DNA of 47,485 nucleotides from the NCBI GenBank assembly GCA_028715905.1, contig JAQUQV010000012.1:1-47485 (forward strand). Reading direction: 5' to 3'. Shown piece after piece: positions 33,540 through 41,085 of the stretch. A program made the translations under genes and the position numbers. Origin of the DNA: Kiritimatiellia bacterium (GTDB lineage Bacteria > Verrucomicrobiota > Kiritimatiellia > JAAZAB01). A model generated the notes under the pieces. The model saw nothing but the letters and a program-made list of their open reading frames with translations, made no database searches and was not told where the DNA came from. How positions within the stretch are numbered: the stretch's first letter is position 1; each line of letters starts with the position of its first letter.

Positions 33540-34516
33540 GAGTTTTTAAAAATAATGCGGCTGCCTTCCCGGCTGAATTCAAACGGCACTTCCATCAGAT
33601 TTGCCAGTTGCGCGCGCACCGCCGGCTGTTTTTCCGGGGGGACGAAGAGCAGGATAAAGCCGCCGCCGCCCGCGCCGAGCAGTTTGCCGCCCAGCGCGCC
33701 GGCGCTTTGCGCCGCTTCATAGGCCTGGTCAACAACGGAATTGCTGATGCCGTTTGCCAGGCCTTTTTTCAAGGCCCAGGCTTCGTTGAGCATTTTTCCG
33801 AATTCAAGCATGTCTTTTCCTCGTTCCAGGATTGTCTGCCCCCGTTCCGCCATGGCGGCCAGGCGTTCCAGCGCGGGCACGTTCAGCTCCGCGCGTTTCT
33901 TCTGGTCACGCAGAATCTCTCCCGAAGTCCGTTCCATGCCCATGAAGAAAAGCTGGAGATATTTTTTGAAAGCGGCCAGCCGGCGCGGATTCAGGCGGAT
34001 TCGCCGCGGACGCACATCTTTGCCGTTATAATCAATGCGCAGTAATCCGCCGTATGCGGCGGCGTACTGGTCCTGATGTCCGCCGGGGTCTCCGACCCGC
34101 CCGCGTTCTATCAAAACAGCCTCCCGGGCCAGTTGTCCGGCCGCGGCTTTTTCGCCGCGGATGGCATGCAGGGCGTTCAGAAGGCCGACCGTGAAGGAAG
34201 AAGACGTGCCGAGACCTGTGCGGCCGGGCAAATCCGAGACGTGCGCGATTTCAAGGCCGTGGACGGTCGGTAAATGGCGCAGGCATTCGCGGATGAGGGG
34301 GTGCTGGAATTCGGCCGGTTCCTGGACCGTTTCGGTCATGGCGTAACTGGCGCGGAACTTAAATTTAAAAAAGGGCGAAAGATAATGCAGGGAAATATAG
34401 CAGTATTTGTCAATGGTGGTGGAAAGGGTGCATCCCCGGCGGTTTTTATAAAACTCCGGGAAATCGGAGCCGCCCCCGAAAAAACTTATTCTGAATGGCG
34501 TTCTGGAAATTATCAT
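33536..34516 (-). CDS. hddA: GHMP kinase, HddA-like (D-glycero-D-manno-heptose 7-phosphate kinase)
   Basis: A 326-residue GHMP kinase. It begins 'MIISRTPFRISFFGGGSDFP', the start typical of HddA-type kinases, has the ATP loop 'LPGRTGLGTSSSFTVGLLNA', 'GRVGDPGGHQDQYAAAYGGL' and the C-terminal 'GGKLLGAGGGGFILLFVP'. HddA phosphorylates the anomeric carbon of heptose 7-phosphate on the way to GDP-heptose. The isomerase GmhA and phosphatase GmhB needed for the complete route are not in the window. Confidence 0.85.
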   Translation of the reverse strand: MIISRTPFRISFFGGGSDFPEFYKNRRGCTLSTTIDKYCYISLHYLSPFFKFKFRASYAMTETVQEPAEFQHPLIRECLRHLPTVHGLEIAHVSDLPGRTGLGTSSSFTVGLLNALHAIRGEKAAAGQLAREAVLIERGRVGDPGGHQDQYAAAYGGLLRIDYNGKDVRPRRIRLNPRRLAAFKKYLQLFFMGMERTSGEILRDQKKRAELNVPALERLAAMAERGQTILERGKDMLEFGKMLNEAWALKKGLANGISNSVVDQAYEAAQSAGALGGKLLGAGGGGFILLFVPPEKQPAVRAQLANLMEVPFEFSREGSRIIFKNS

Positions 34517-34518
34517 AA

Positions 34519-35331
34519 TTATCGGGCGGCCGTTTGCGGGTTGAGTTTTATCGCCCCGGACAAGACGCTCTTGATAAATTCTTCAACGGTCCGGCGGGTG
34601 GCCGGGATGGCCGCGATTGTTTTGATTTTTGAGATGTTGACCTCGTAATGCTCGGGGGGATTGCCGCAGGGCGCGCCGGCAAGGGGGGTTCCCGGCAGAA
34701 GGGCGGCGATTTCCTTCAGGCTGACGGTGCCTTCGCCGGCCAGGTTGAAAATTGACTTGTGATGGCCGGATTCAATCAGGCTGAAAACAATCGCGGCCAT
34801 GGCGGCGACGTCAAGGTATTGATAGCGCGAGTCAGGGTGCACGCGGATTGTTTGTTTCATTAACATGTCGTAAATGGAGTTCTTTTTCAGGCCGGGTCCG
34901 ACGAACCCGCCCAGCCTCATGATCAGCCATGATCCGGCCTGGCGGCGGACAATCTGTTCGGCCAGAAGTTTATGGAATCCGTAACAGCTGATTTTTTCAG
35001 GCATGGCGGCTGATTTCTCGTGGTTGCAGGCCGGGTTGCTCTTGTCGGCATAAACGTCCACGGAGGAAAGATAAACGTACGTTTTTGCCCGGATATCGCG
35101 CAGGGAAAAGGCGACCGAGCGGACCGACAGATCAAAATCCAGGCCGGCATCCTTGTCGGCCAGGTACTTTTTGGAATTGCCGTCGGCGTTTATCAGCACG
35201 TCGCAGGTCGTTCCAACCAGTTGCGGATATTCCTTGCGTCCGGCCGGGATGGTATCCCAACCGCGTTTTTGCGCTTCGGCGCAAAGCGCCGAGCCGAGAA
35301 ATCCGTGTCCGCCGAGAATGATTGTTTTCAT
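34519..35331 (-). CDS. NAD-dependent epimerase/reductase-like protein (short extended SDR)
   Basis: A 270-residue SDR. 'TIILGGHGFLGSALCAEAQK' is the nucleotide-binding loop and 'YVYLSSVDVYADKSNPACNH' with 'YGFHKLLAEQIV' contains the catalytic Ser and YxxxK. 'RYQYLDVAAMAAIVFSLIES' resembles the later SDR motif. It is shorter than its neighbours. It probably reduces or epimerises a 4-keto-sugar nucleotide made by the partner enzymes of the operon. It lies just ahead of the heptose kinase gene. Confidence 0.8.
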   Translation of the reverse strand: MKTIILGGHGFLGSALCAEAQKRGWDTIPAGRKEYPQLVGTTCDVLINADGNSKKYLADKDAGLDFDLSVRSVAFSLRDIRAKTYVYLSSVDVYADKSNPACNHEKSAAMPEKISCYGFHKLLAEQIVRRQAGSWLIMRLGGFVGPGLKKNSIYDMLMKQTIRVHPDSRYQYLDVAAMAAIVFSLIESGHHKSIFNLAGEGTVSLKEIAALLPGTPLAGAPCGNPPEHYEVNISKIKTIAAIPATRRTVEEFIKSVLSGAIKLNPQTAAR

Positions 35332-35396
35332 GAAAGAATCAAAATTTAAGGCAAGAAAAGTTTTTGGGATTTTTCACGGCAAACCATGGATTACAA

Positions 35397-36368
35397 TCAG
35401 AGCCGCGCCGTTCCTTTTGACCGGTTTTCCAGAAACCAGGCAACGGTCCGGCGCAGGCCCTCCGCCAGCGGGGTGGGGCATTGCAGGCCGAGCTGATGGA
35501 GACGGGCGGGAGAAAATATTTTATCAGCCTGGCCGTCCGGCTGGGATGAATCCCACCGGATTTCGCCCGGATAACCCGCGGTTGTTTTGACAATTTCCGC
35601 GAGTTCGCGGATGGAAGTGCGCGTTCCCGTGGAAATGTTTATCGGGTCGCTTGTGTCATAATTGACCAGGAACCAGGGAATCAGGGCGGCCACGTCGGCG
35701 GCATAGACGAAATCGCGGACGGGTTTGCCCGTGCCGGCGGCGGCGATGAAGGGGGAACCGTTTTCCTTTGCCTCAACGCATTTGCGGATTAAAGCGGGGA
35801 TGACGTGCGCCCGCGTCAGGTTGAAATTGTCCCACTCGCCGTAGACGTTGCCGGGGATCAGCGTGATTGAATTGAATCCGTGCTGCTGCCGGTAGGCCCA
35901 CGACTGGACCAGCAGCATTTTTTTTGCCATTGAGTAGCCGGCGCTCTCGGGCTGGGGAAAGCCGTTCCACATCTGGTCCTCGCCGATCGGGGAAACGGCC
36001 GCGGCCGGGTAGGAACAGCCGCCCATCAATGCCAGGAATTTTTTCACGCCCGCGCGGAAAGCGGCGTGGAACACGTGCGTGTTCATGACGACATTCTCAA
36101 AATAATAATCGGCCTGCTGCCGGCGGTTGTCCATGATGCCGCCTGATTTGGCCGCCAGGTGCACGACGCAATCCGGGCGGAGGTCCGCCATCATTTTTTC
36201 CGGCGCCCCGGGAGAAAGCAGGTCGTAATCGCTCCTTCCCGGGGTAAAAATCTCCGTGGCAAAACCGTTCTGCAGAACGGGGACGATGTGATGCCCCAGG
36301 AAACCGTCCGCGCCGGTTACGAGGATGCGGTGAAATTCTGGCTTCTGACTTCTGACTTCTGACTTCAT
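35397..36368 (-). CDS. GDP-L-fucose synthase-like epimerase/reductase
   Basis: A 323-residue SDR of the GDP-fucose synthase (Fcl/WcaG) type: 'ILVTGADGFLGHHIVPVLQN', 'DCVVHLAAKSGGIMDNRRQQ', 'LMGGCSYPAAAVSPIGED', 'YSMAKKMLLVQSWAYRQQHG' with the catalytic YxxxK, and 'NVYGEWDNFNLTRAHVIPAL'. In capsule clusters with HddA/HddC such enzymes epimerise and reduce GDP-4-keto-heptose, so GDP-heptose derivatives are as likely as GDP-fucose. The N-terminal 'MKSEVRSQKPE' is encoded by a seven-base tandem repeat starting right after the ATG, and no later start codon stands before the NAD motif. Confidence 0.83.
   Translation of the reverse strand: MKSEVRSQKPEFHRILVTGADGFLGHHIVPVLQNGFATEIFTPGRSDYDLLSPGAPEKMMADLRPDCVVHLAAKSGGIMDNRRQQADYYFENVVMNTHVFHAAFRAGVKKFLALMGGCSYPAAAVSPIGEDQMWNGFPQPESAGYSMAKKMLLVQSWAYRQQHGFNSITLIPGNVYGEWDNFNLTRAHVIPALIRKCVEAKENGSPFIAAAGTGKPVRDFVYAADVAALIPWFLVNYDTSDPINISTGTRTSIRELAEIVKTTAGYPGEIRWDSSQPDGQADKIFSPARLHQLGLQCPTPLAEGLRRTVAWFLENRSKGTARL
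36336..36363. repeat. Seven-base tandem repeat in the 5' end of the Fcl-like gene
   Basis: Four units of TTCTGAC on the plus strand (the first is TTCTGGC); GTCAGAA on the coding strand. Seven is not a multiple of three, so gain or loss of one unit would shift the frame just after the ATG at 36366-36368. Confidence 0.85.
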
Positions 36369-37321
36369 CAGATGTTACTGAACTGTGTTCTCCGGATTAT
36401 CCGGTAACCCTTGATGAGTTCCCCGATGCCCCGCGGCAGGGAAACCAGGGGCTTGTAGCCGGTTTTTTCAATTTTATCGTTGCTGACAATATAATTCCGC
36501 TGGTCGGGGTCTTTGCCGACTTTGGCCTCAAGAAAGGTGAAGCCGGGAATTTGCCGGCGGATTTCCTCGCAGAGTTCCTGCTTGGAAAGATTGGCGTCGC
36601 TCAGTCCCACGTTAAAGGCATTGTTTTGCATTGTCGTGAAGTTGGCGAGGGCATGCGAGAACGCGCGGGCGATATCGCGGACATGGATGTAATTGCGCTT
36701 GAAGTGGGCTTCAAAGAGAACGATGAAACGGTCGGTTGCGGCCCGGTAGGTGAAATCGTTCACCAGCAGGTCAAGACGCATGCGCGGGCTGAGTCCGAAG
36801 GCGGTCGCCAGGCGCAGAGAAATGCCGTGTCCGGAGTCCAGGATTGCCTTTTCGGCTTCAACTTTCAGCCGGCCGTAAAGGCTGATGGGATTGAGGGGGG
36901 ATTCTTCCGTGCAGAACGCGCCCGAGCGCCCCACGCCGTAACCGCTGTTGGTGGTCGGCATGACGATCTCCTGTCGGGGGCTGGCGATATCCAGCAGCAT
37001 CTTGATCGCATCAAGATTCACGGCGCGGGCCTCGTCGGGTTTTGCGTCGCAGGCCGGCGCTCCGACCAGGCAGGCCAGGGGAATAATGCAGTCGCAACCG
37101 GCAGCCAGCTTGCGCACGAGAGTTTTGTCGCGCGCGTCGCCGCGCACCACTTCCAGCCGTTCCTCAAAACACCAGTCAAGCAGGGAGGTCTGGTTATACA
37201 TGAAATTATCAAGCGCAACGACTGCGTAACCTTCGCGCAGGAGATGCGGCACCAGGATGGAGCCGATGTAACCGGCTGCGCCGGTTACCAGTATTTTTTT
37301 TGTTGTCTTTTGTTCGTGCAT
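36368..37321 (-). CDS. NAD-dependent epimerase/dehydratase (UDP-glucose 4-epimerase-like)
   Basis: A 317-residue SDR. 'KILVTGAAGYIGSILVPHLL' is the NAD motif, 'VMPTTNSGYGVGRSGAFCTE' and 'SLYGRLKVEAEKAIL' carry the catalytic Thr/Ser and YxxxK, and 'HFKRNYIHVRDIARAFSHAL' is the late motif. Its stop shares one base with the ATG of the next gene (TGATG). It is the first gene of the minus-strand heptose/deoxysugar operon and stands back-to-back with argC across 83 bases, so a promoter for each is expected there; I see a good TTGACA (minus strand, 37353-37358) but no convincing -10. Confidence 0.85.
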   Translation of the reverse strand: MHEQKTTKKILVTGAAGYIGSILVPHLLREGYAVVALDNFMYNQTSLLDWCFEERLEVVRGDARDKTLVRKLAAGCDCIIPLACLVGAPACDAKPDEARAVNLDAIKMLLDIASPRQEIVMPTTNSGYGVGRSGAFCTEESPLNPISLYGRLKVEAEKAILDSGHGISLRLATAFGLSPRMRLDLLVNDFTYRAATDRFIVLFEAHFKRNYIHVRDIARAFSHALANFTTMQNNAFNVGLSDANLSKQELCEEIRRQIPGFTFLEAKVGKDPDQRNYIVSNDKIEKTGYKPLVSLPRGIGELIKGYRIIRRTQFSNI

Positions 37322-37404
37322 GGAGAATATTGGTAGTATGAAACGGTTGCTTTGTCAATAACAAGATCAGGGGATTAATCTGTCGGGGTAAATGAAAGGA
37401 AATT

Positions 37405-38466
37405 ATGATGATCAGAGTGAAAATAGTCGGGGCCGGCGGTTACGGCGGCGCCGGAATTGTTGAGCTGTTGCTGGGGCATAAACAGGCCGAGATCGCCTGC
37501 CTGGCCGATATCAACGACGTGGGCGCGCCCATCAGCCGGCTCTATCCCCATCTGGCCGGGTTCTGCGATTTGCCGATAACGGCCGTCTCGGACGCCAAGA
37601 CGGCGGCGCCGGTTGACGTTGTCTTTTTTGCCACGCCGGACGGGGTCGGGATGAAAGCGGCCGCGGCCGAACTGGAGCGGGGCGCGAAGATTATTGATTA
37701 CAGCGGCGATTTCCGTTTTAACACGCCGGAAGCTTACGCCGATTACGCCGGAAGAATCGGGCGCGACCCCGTCCATGCTTCCGCCCATCTCCTGCCGGAG
37801 GCGGTCTATGGGTTGGCCGAATTATACCGGGATAAATTGAACGGGAAAACGCGGGTTGTCGGCAATCCGGGTTGTTTTGCCGTCAGTTGCATTCTGGGGC
37901 TGGCCCCGGTTGTCAAACGGCGGATCGCGCGGCTGGAAAGCATTATCTGCGATTGTAAAACGGGCGTTTCGGGCGCCGGCAAGAAACCGAGCGCCGCTTT
38001 TCATTATCCCGCCCGTTATGATCACATGAACGTCTATAAACTTGCCGGGCACCAGCACGTCTGCGAAATTGAACGGGAGCTTTCCCTGCTCGCAAAGCAG
38101 GGCGTGAAAATCACTTTCACGGCCCAGGTCGTGCCGGTCTGCCGGGGCATCATGTCCACCCTTTACGCTGAATTGAACAACCCCTGCGATCGCAAAGGGC
38201 TTGTTGATCTTTACCGGGATTTTTACAAGGACAGTTTCTTTGTCCAGATTTATGACCGTGATTCCGGCATCGGCAGTTCCCACGCGCGCGGCACGAATTT
38301 CTGCAAACTGATTGTTGACCTGGATGAAAGGACCAACCGCGTCAGAATCATCTCCCATATAGACAACCTGCTGAAAGGCCAGGCCGGGTCCGCCCTGCAG
38401 AACATGAATCTGCTCTTTGGGCTGGCGGAAAACGAGGGCTTGTGCCAGCCGCCTAAATATCCATGA
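37405..38466 (+). CDS. argC: N-acetyl-gamma-glutamyl-phosphate reductase (ArgC)
   Basis: A 353-residue ArgC of the long (type 1) form. 'VKIVGAGGYGGAGIVELLLG' is the NADP motif; the catalytic cysteine is C157 in 'VVGNPGCFAVS', followed by 'IICDCKTGVSGAGKKPSAAF' and 'HQHVCEIERELSLLAKQ', all typical. It reduces N-acetyl-glutamyl phosphate in arginine synthesis. No other arg gene is nearby; it is followed by a Mur-type ligase gene whose frame begins only 62 bases later. AAAGGA precedes the ATG. Confidence 0.9.
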   Translation: MMIRVKIVGAGGYGGAGIVELLLGHKQAEIACLADINDVGAPISRLYPHLAGFCDLPITAVSDAKTAAPVDVVFFATPDGVGMKAAAAELERGAKIIDYSGDFRFNTPEAYADYAGRIGRDPVHASAHLLPEAVYGLAELYRDKLNGKTRVVGNPGCFAVSCILGLAPVVKRRIARLESIICDCKTGVSGAGKKPSAAFHYPARYDHMNVYKLAGHQHVCEIERELSLLAKQGVKITFTAQVVPVCRGIMSTLYAELNNPCDRKGLVDLYRDFYKDSFFVQIYDRDSGIGSSHARGTNFCKLIVDLDERTNRVRIISHIDNLLKGQAGSALQNMNLLFGLAENEGLCQPPKYP

Positions 38467-38527
38467 CAAAAAAAGAAGTCGGAAGCCGGCAGTCAGGATA
38501 CAGCATGAAGAATGCGGAGCGTATCTC

Positions 38528-40123
38528 GTGACGCATCGCGTTTCACGGGGTAAGAACGGCGCTTTGCGCAAGTTCCATCTGGTCGGCGCGGGCGGGGTGG
38601 GGATGAGCGCGCTCGCGCAATTACTGCTGGCCGCGGGTTGCCGCGTTTCAGGATCGGACCGCTATCATGACCAGGGGCGCGACCTGCCGCTTATCAAGAA
38701 GCTGCAATCGCTGGGTCTGGCCTTGACGGCCCAGGACGGCCGCGCGGTCAGCCGTGATTTGACCGCGGTCGTATTCAGTGCGGCCGTGGAAGACGATAAC
38801 CCCGACCTCCTGGCCGCGCGCGCTCTTTCCATTCCGGTGATGCATCGCGCCGAACTGCTGGCCGCGCTGGCGCGCGGTAAAAAATGCATCGCGGTTACGG
38901 GCACGGCCGGCAAGTCAACCGTCGCCGGCATGATCGGCTGGACGCTTGCCGAGCTGGGATTGGATCCGACCGTGGTCAACGGCGCCGCCGTCTTGAACTG
39001 GGTGAGCGGGCAAAGCCCCGGAAATTTCCGCGGCGGGAATTCGGATATCTGGGTGCTGGAATTGGACGAAAGCGACCGTTCCCTTCTGCATTTTCACCCG
39101 GACTGGGCCGTCATCACGAATGTTTCCAAGGATCATTTTGAGCTGGATGAAGTCAGGGCGCTGTTTGCTGCATTCGCAAAGCAGGTGAAAAACCCGATTA
39201 TCGGTTATGATCCCTTAACGTATAGGAATTTTCCGCCACAGGCGGATCCGCCTGCGGAGGACAATTTTGTAGGGTCTCCGCTTGTCGGAGACCGTTCCGA
39301 AGACCTGCCCATTGCTACGCGAAGCATTGCAGGCGGGTGGGCGCGCGCAAGCGCGGCCCCTACATTTATGGGCATCGTGAAGCCGGCAATTGATTTTCAG
39401 CCCGAGATTACGGAGCGCGGCGTGGCGTTCCAATACCGGAACGTTAAATTCCAGTTATCTTTGCTTGGAAAACATAATGCCGAGAATGCCCTGCATTGCG
39501 TCATGCTGTGTGAAAAGCTCGGCCTTGATTTAAGAAATGTCAGCCGCGCTCTTGAAAAATTCGCCGGCATTGAGCGGCGGCTGGAGGTGGCCGGCCGGAG
39601 CGGGGGTGTTGCCGTGATTGATGATTACGCCCACAATCCGGCCAAGATAGCCGCGGCCTGGCGGGCGGTGGAGCCGCTGGCCGGCAGAATAACCGCGGTC
39701 TGGCGTCCGCACGGGTACGGACCGCTGGCGCTCATGCGCCGGGAACTGGCGGATGTATTTTCAAAACTTCTCCGGCCGGGCGACCGCCTCATTATCATGG
39801 GCGTTTATTTCGCGGGCGGAACGGCCCGCAAGGAAGTTACCGCGGCTATGCTGGTTGAGGACCTGGCGCGGAACGGGGTGGCGGCCGGCTATGCCGAAAA
39901 TTATGAAGAGCTGCTTCCGGTTTTGCTGGAATCGGCATCGGCCGGCGGCGCGGTTTTATTCATGGGCGCCCGGGACCCGGATTTACCGGTTTTCGTCCGC
40001 GGTTTCGTCCTCAAGCTCAACGATTTCATCATGCACCGTGCGGCCGGCCCCGGCGGTATACCCCAGAAAGATAAAGCCGCCAATCAGGCTGATAATGACG
40101 GCGGTGAAATAAACCATGAGTGA
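38528..40123 (+). CDS. Mur ligase family (UDP-N-acetylmuramate:L-alanine ligase or Mpl-like) with in-frame insert
   Basis: A 531-residue Mur ligase. The N-terminal domain has 'FHLVGAGGVGMSALAQLLLA' and 'GSDRYHD', the central ATPase domain 'CIAVTGTAGKSTVAGMIGWT' and 'VLELDESDRSLLHFHPDWAV', and the C-terminal domain 'VAVIDDYAHNPAKIAAAWRA'. This is MurC/Mpl-like. A 48-codon stretch (39221-39366) between the central and last domains is built of palindromic repeat DNA and looks inserted. The GTG at 38528 is chosen for GGAG eight bases upstream. Its last 141 bases overlap the end of a gene on the other strand. It is followed by no peptidoglycan genes, so a dedicated role beside argC is possible. 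Confidence 0.85.
   Translation: MTHRVSRGKNGALRKFHLVGAGGVGMSALAQLLLAAGCRVSGSDRYHDQGRDLPLIKKLQSLGLALTAQDGRAVSRDLTAVVFSAAVEDDNPDLLAARALSIPVMHRAELLAALARGKKCIAVTGTAGKSTVAGMIGWTLAELGLDPTVVNGAAVLNWVSGQSPGNFRGGNSDIWVLELDESDRSLLHFHPDWAVITNVSKDHFELDEVRALFAAFAKQVKNPIIGYDPLTYRNFPPQADPPAEDNFVGSPLVGDRSEDLPIATRSIAGGWARASAAPTFMGIVKPAIDFQPEITERGVAFQYRNVKFQLSLLGKHNAENALHCVMLCEKLGLDLRNVSRALEKFAGIERRLEVAGRSGGVAVIDDYAHNPAKIAAAWRAVEPLAGRITAVWRPHGYGPLALMRRELADVFSKLLRPGDRLIIMGVYFAGGTARKEVTAAMLVEDLARNGVAAGYAENYEELLPVLLESASAGGAVLFMGARDPDLPVFVRGFVLKLNDFIMHRAAGPGGIPQKDKAANQADNDGGEINHE
39221..39366. repeat. Palindromic REP-like element translated in frame inside the Mur ligase
   Basis: Contains the perfect 16-base palindrome CAGGCGGATCCGCCTG (39239-39254); GTAGG head at 39269 with an eight-base stem GGTCTCCG (39273-39280)/CGGAGACC (39286-39293); an imperfect hairpin around 39303-39333; and an inverted GCGCG arm pair ending in CCCCTAC (39357-39363), which read on the minus strand is a second GTAGGGG head. 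Inverted GTAG heads with hairpins are the layout of BIMEs, as in the other two copies here, though the stem sequences differ. The encoded stretch ('NFPPQADPPAEDNFVGSPLV' onward) has no counterpart in Mur ligases. Confidence 0.75.
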
Positions 40124-41017
40124 AAGCGGCAGGGCCTGGGAAGCGCTCACGTTCATGGCGCCCAGCATGGTGACGGCCAGCCCCTCTCTGATTCCCAGTC
40201 CGCCCGGTGTGATCGGCAGGGCCGCGATGGACATGATCAGGGGAATGACGGTGATGTAATCAATAAGCGTGATGTTGATTTGCAGGCTTTTTCCGAGGCA
40301 GTAGCATTGCAGAATGATCAGAAAATGAATTGCAAACGAGAGCAAGGCCGTTTTTAACAGGATTTTTGTGCGCCGGCGGTAAAGATAAATTGAAATAAGG
40401 AGGCGGCGGACCAGCGGCCCCAGCGTGGGATGATGCGCAACAAACCTGAAAACCGGCCAGTTTTTGAATATCCTGATGTTGAAAATAATCAGCATGGCTG
40501 CGATGGTCATGAAAATCATCCCCACCAGGATCAGCGCCGGCAGGTGCGTTGACCAGTGTTGTCTGAAAAAGTTGAAGCGCGCAAGCAGCATAACGCCGGC
40601 GATAAGATCAAGCGCCGCCAGCCCGACCATCCGGTCAATCACCACCGTCGCCACGGCCTCGGTCTTTTTGTGGTGGGTTTCCTTGGCCGCGTAGTAAGCC
40701 CGCGCCAGGTCGCCGCCGGTTGAGCCGAACATGAAGGAATTGAAAAACTGGCCGATGAATGAAACGCAGAAGACGCGCGACCACGCCATGCGCAGTCCCT
40801 GGGCGTTCAGGATTATTTTCCAGCGCCCGATGCCGATCCAGACGCAGACCGCGTAACACAGCGTGCCCAGTGCCAGCCATGGCCATTGCAGGAGGCATTC
40901 GCGCAGAATGGAGAGCATCTCCTTCAGGTTGATTTTGAACAGGAGGAAAAGGATGATGCCCAGGCCGAGTCCGAGCCGCAGCAGCCCGCCGGATAATTTT
41001 CTGATCGTTTTTTTCAT
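39983..41017 (-). CDS. Lysylphosphatidylglycerol synthase TM-domain/flippase-like membrane protein (AglD type)
   Basis: A 344-residue protein with about eight hydrophobic segments and the family motifs 'LGTLCYAVCVWIGIGRWKII', 'FFNSFMFGSTGGDLARAYY', 'VVIDRMVGLAALDLIAGVML' and 'ALPITPGGLGIREGLAVTML'. The family is UPF0104/DUF-type with the TM part of MprF, and is common in polysaccharide clusters. It may move a lipid-linked sugar or lipid. Its last 47 codons, including the tail 'GRTVHDEIVELEDETADENR', overlap the Mur ligase gene antisense. Confidence 0.87.
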   Translation of the reverse strand: MKKTIRKLSGGLLRLGLGLGIILFLLFKINLKEMLSILRECLLQWPWLALGTLCYAVCVWIGIGRWKIILNAQGLRMAWSRVFCVSFIGQFFNSFMFGSTGGDLARAYYAAKETHHKKTEAVATVVIDRMVGLAALDLIAGVMLLARFNFFRQHWSTHLPALILVGMIFMTIAAMLIIFNIRIFKNWPVFRFVAHHPTLGPLVRRLLISIYLYRRRTKILLKTALLSFAIHFLIILQCYCLGKSLQINITLIDYITVIPLIMSIAALPITPGGLGIREGLAVTMLGAMNVSASQALPLSLMVYFTAVIISLIGGFIFLGYTAGAGRTVHDEIVELEDETADENR

Positions 41018-41085
41018 TCCAAAAGCGGCCTTCGGCCCCGGAAAAATTATAGCGCAAAGACCGCTAATCTGAACTATGAACCGTG

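Noticed and set aside
37330-37358. Promoter for the epimerase gene at 36368-37321 (minus strand TTGACA with TACCAA)
   Set aside because: The -10 has only three consensus matches and transcription would start at the ATG itself; not convincing enough to annotate.
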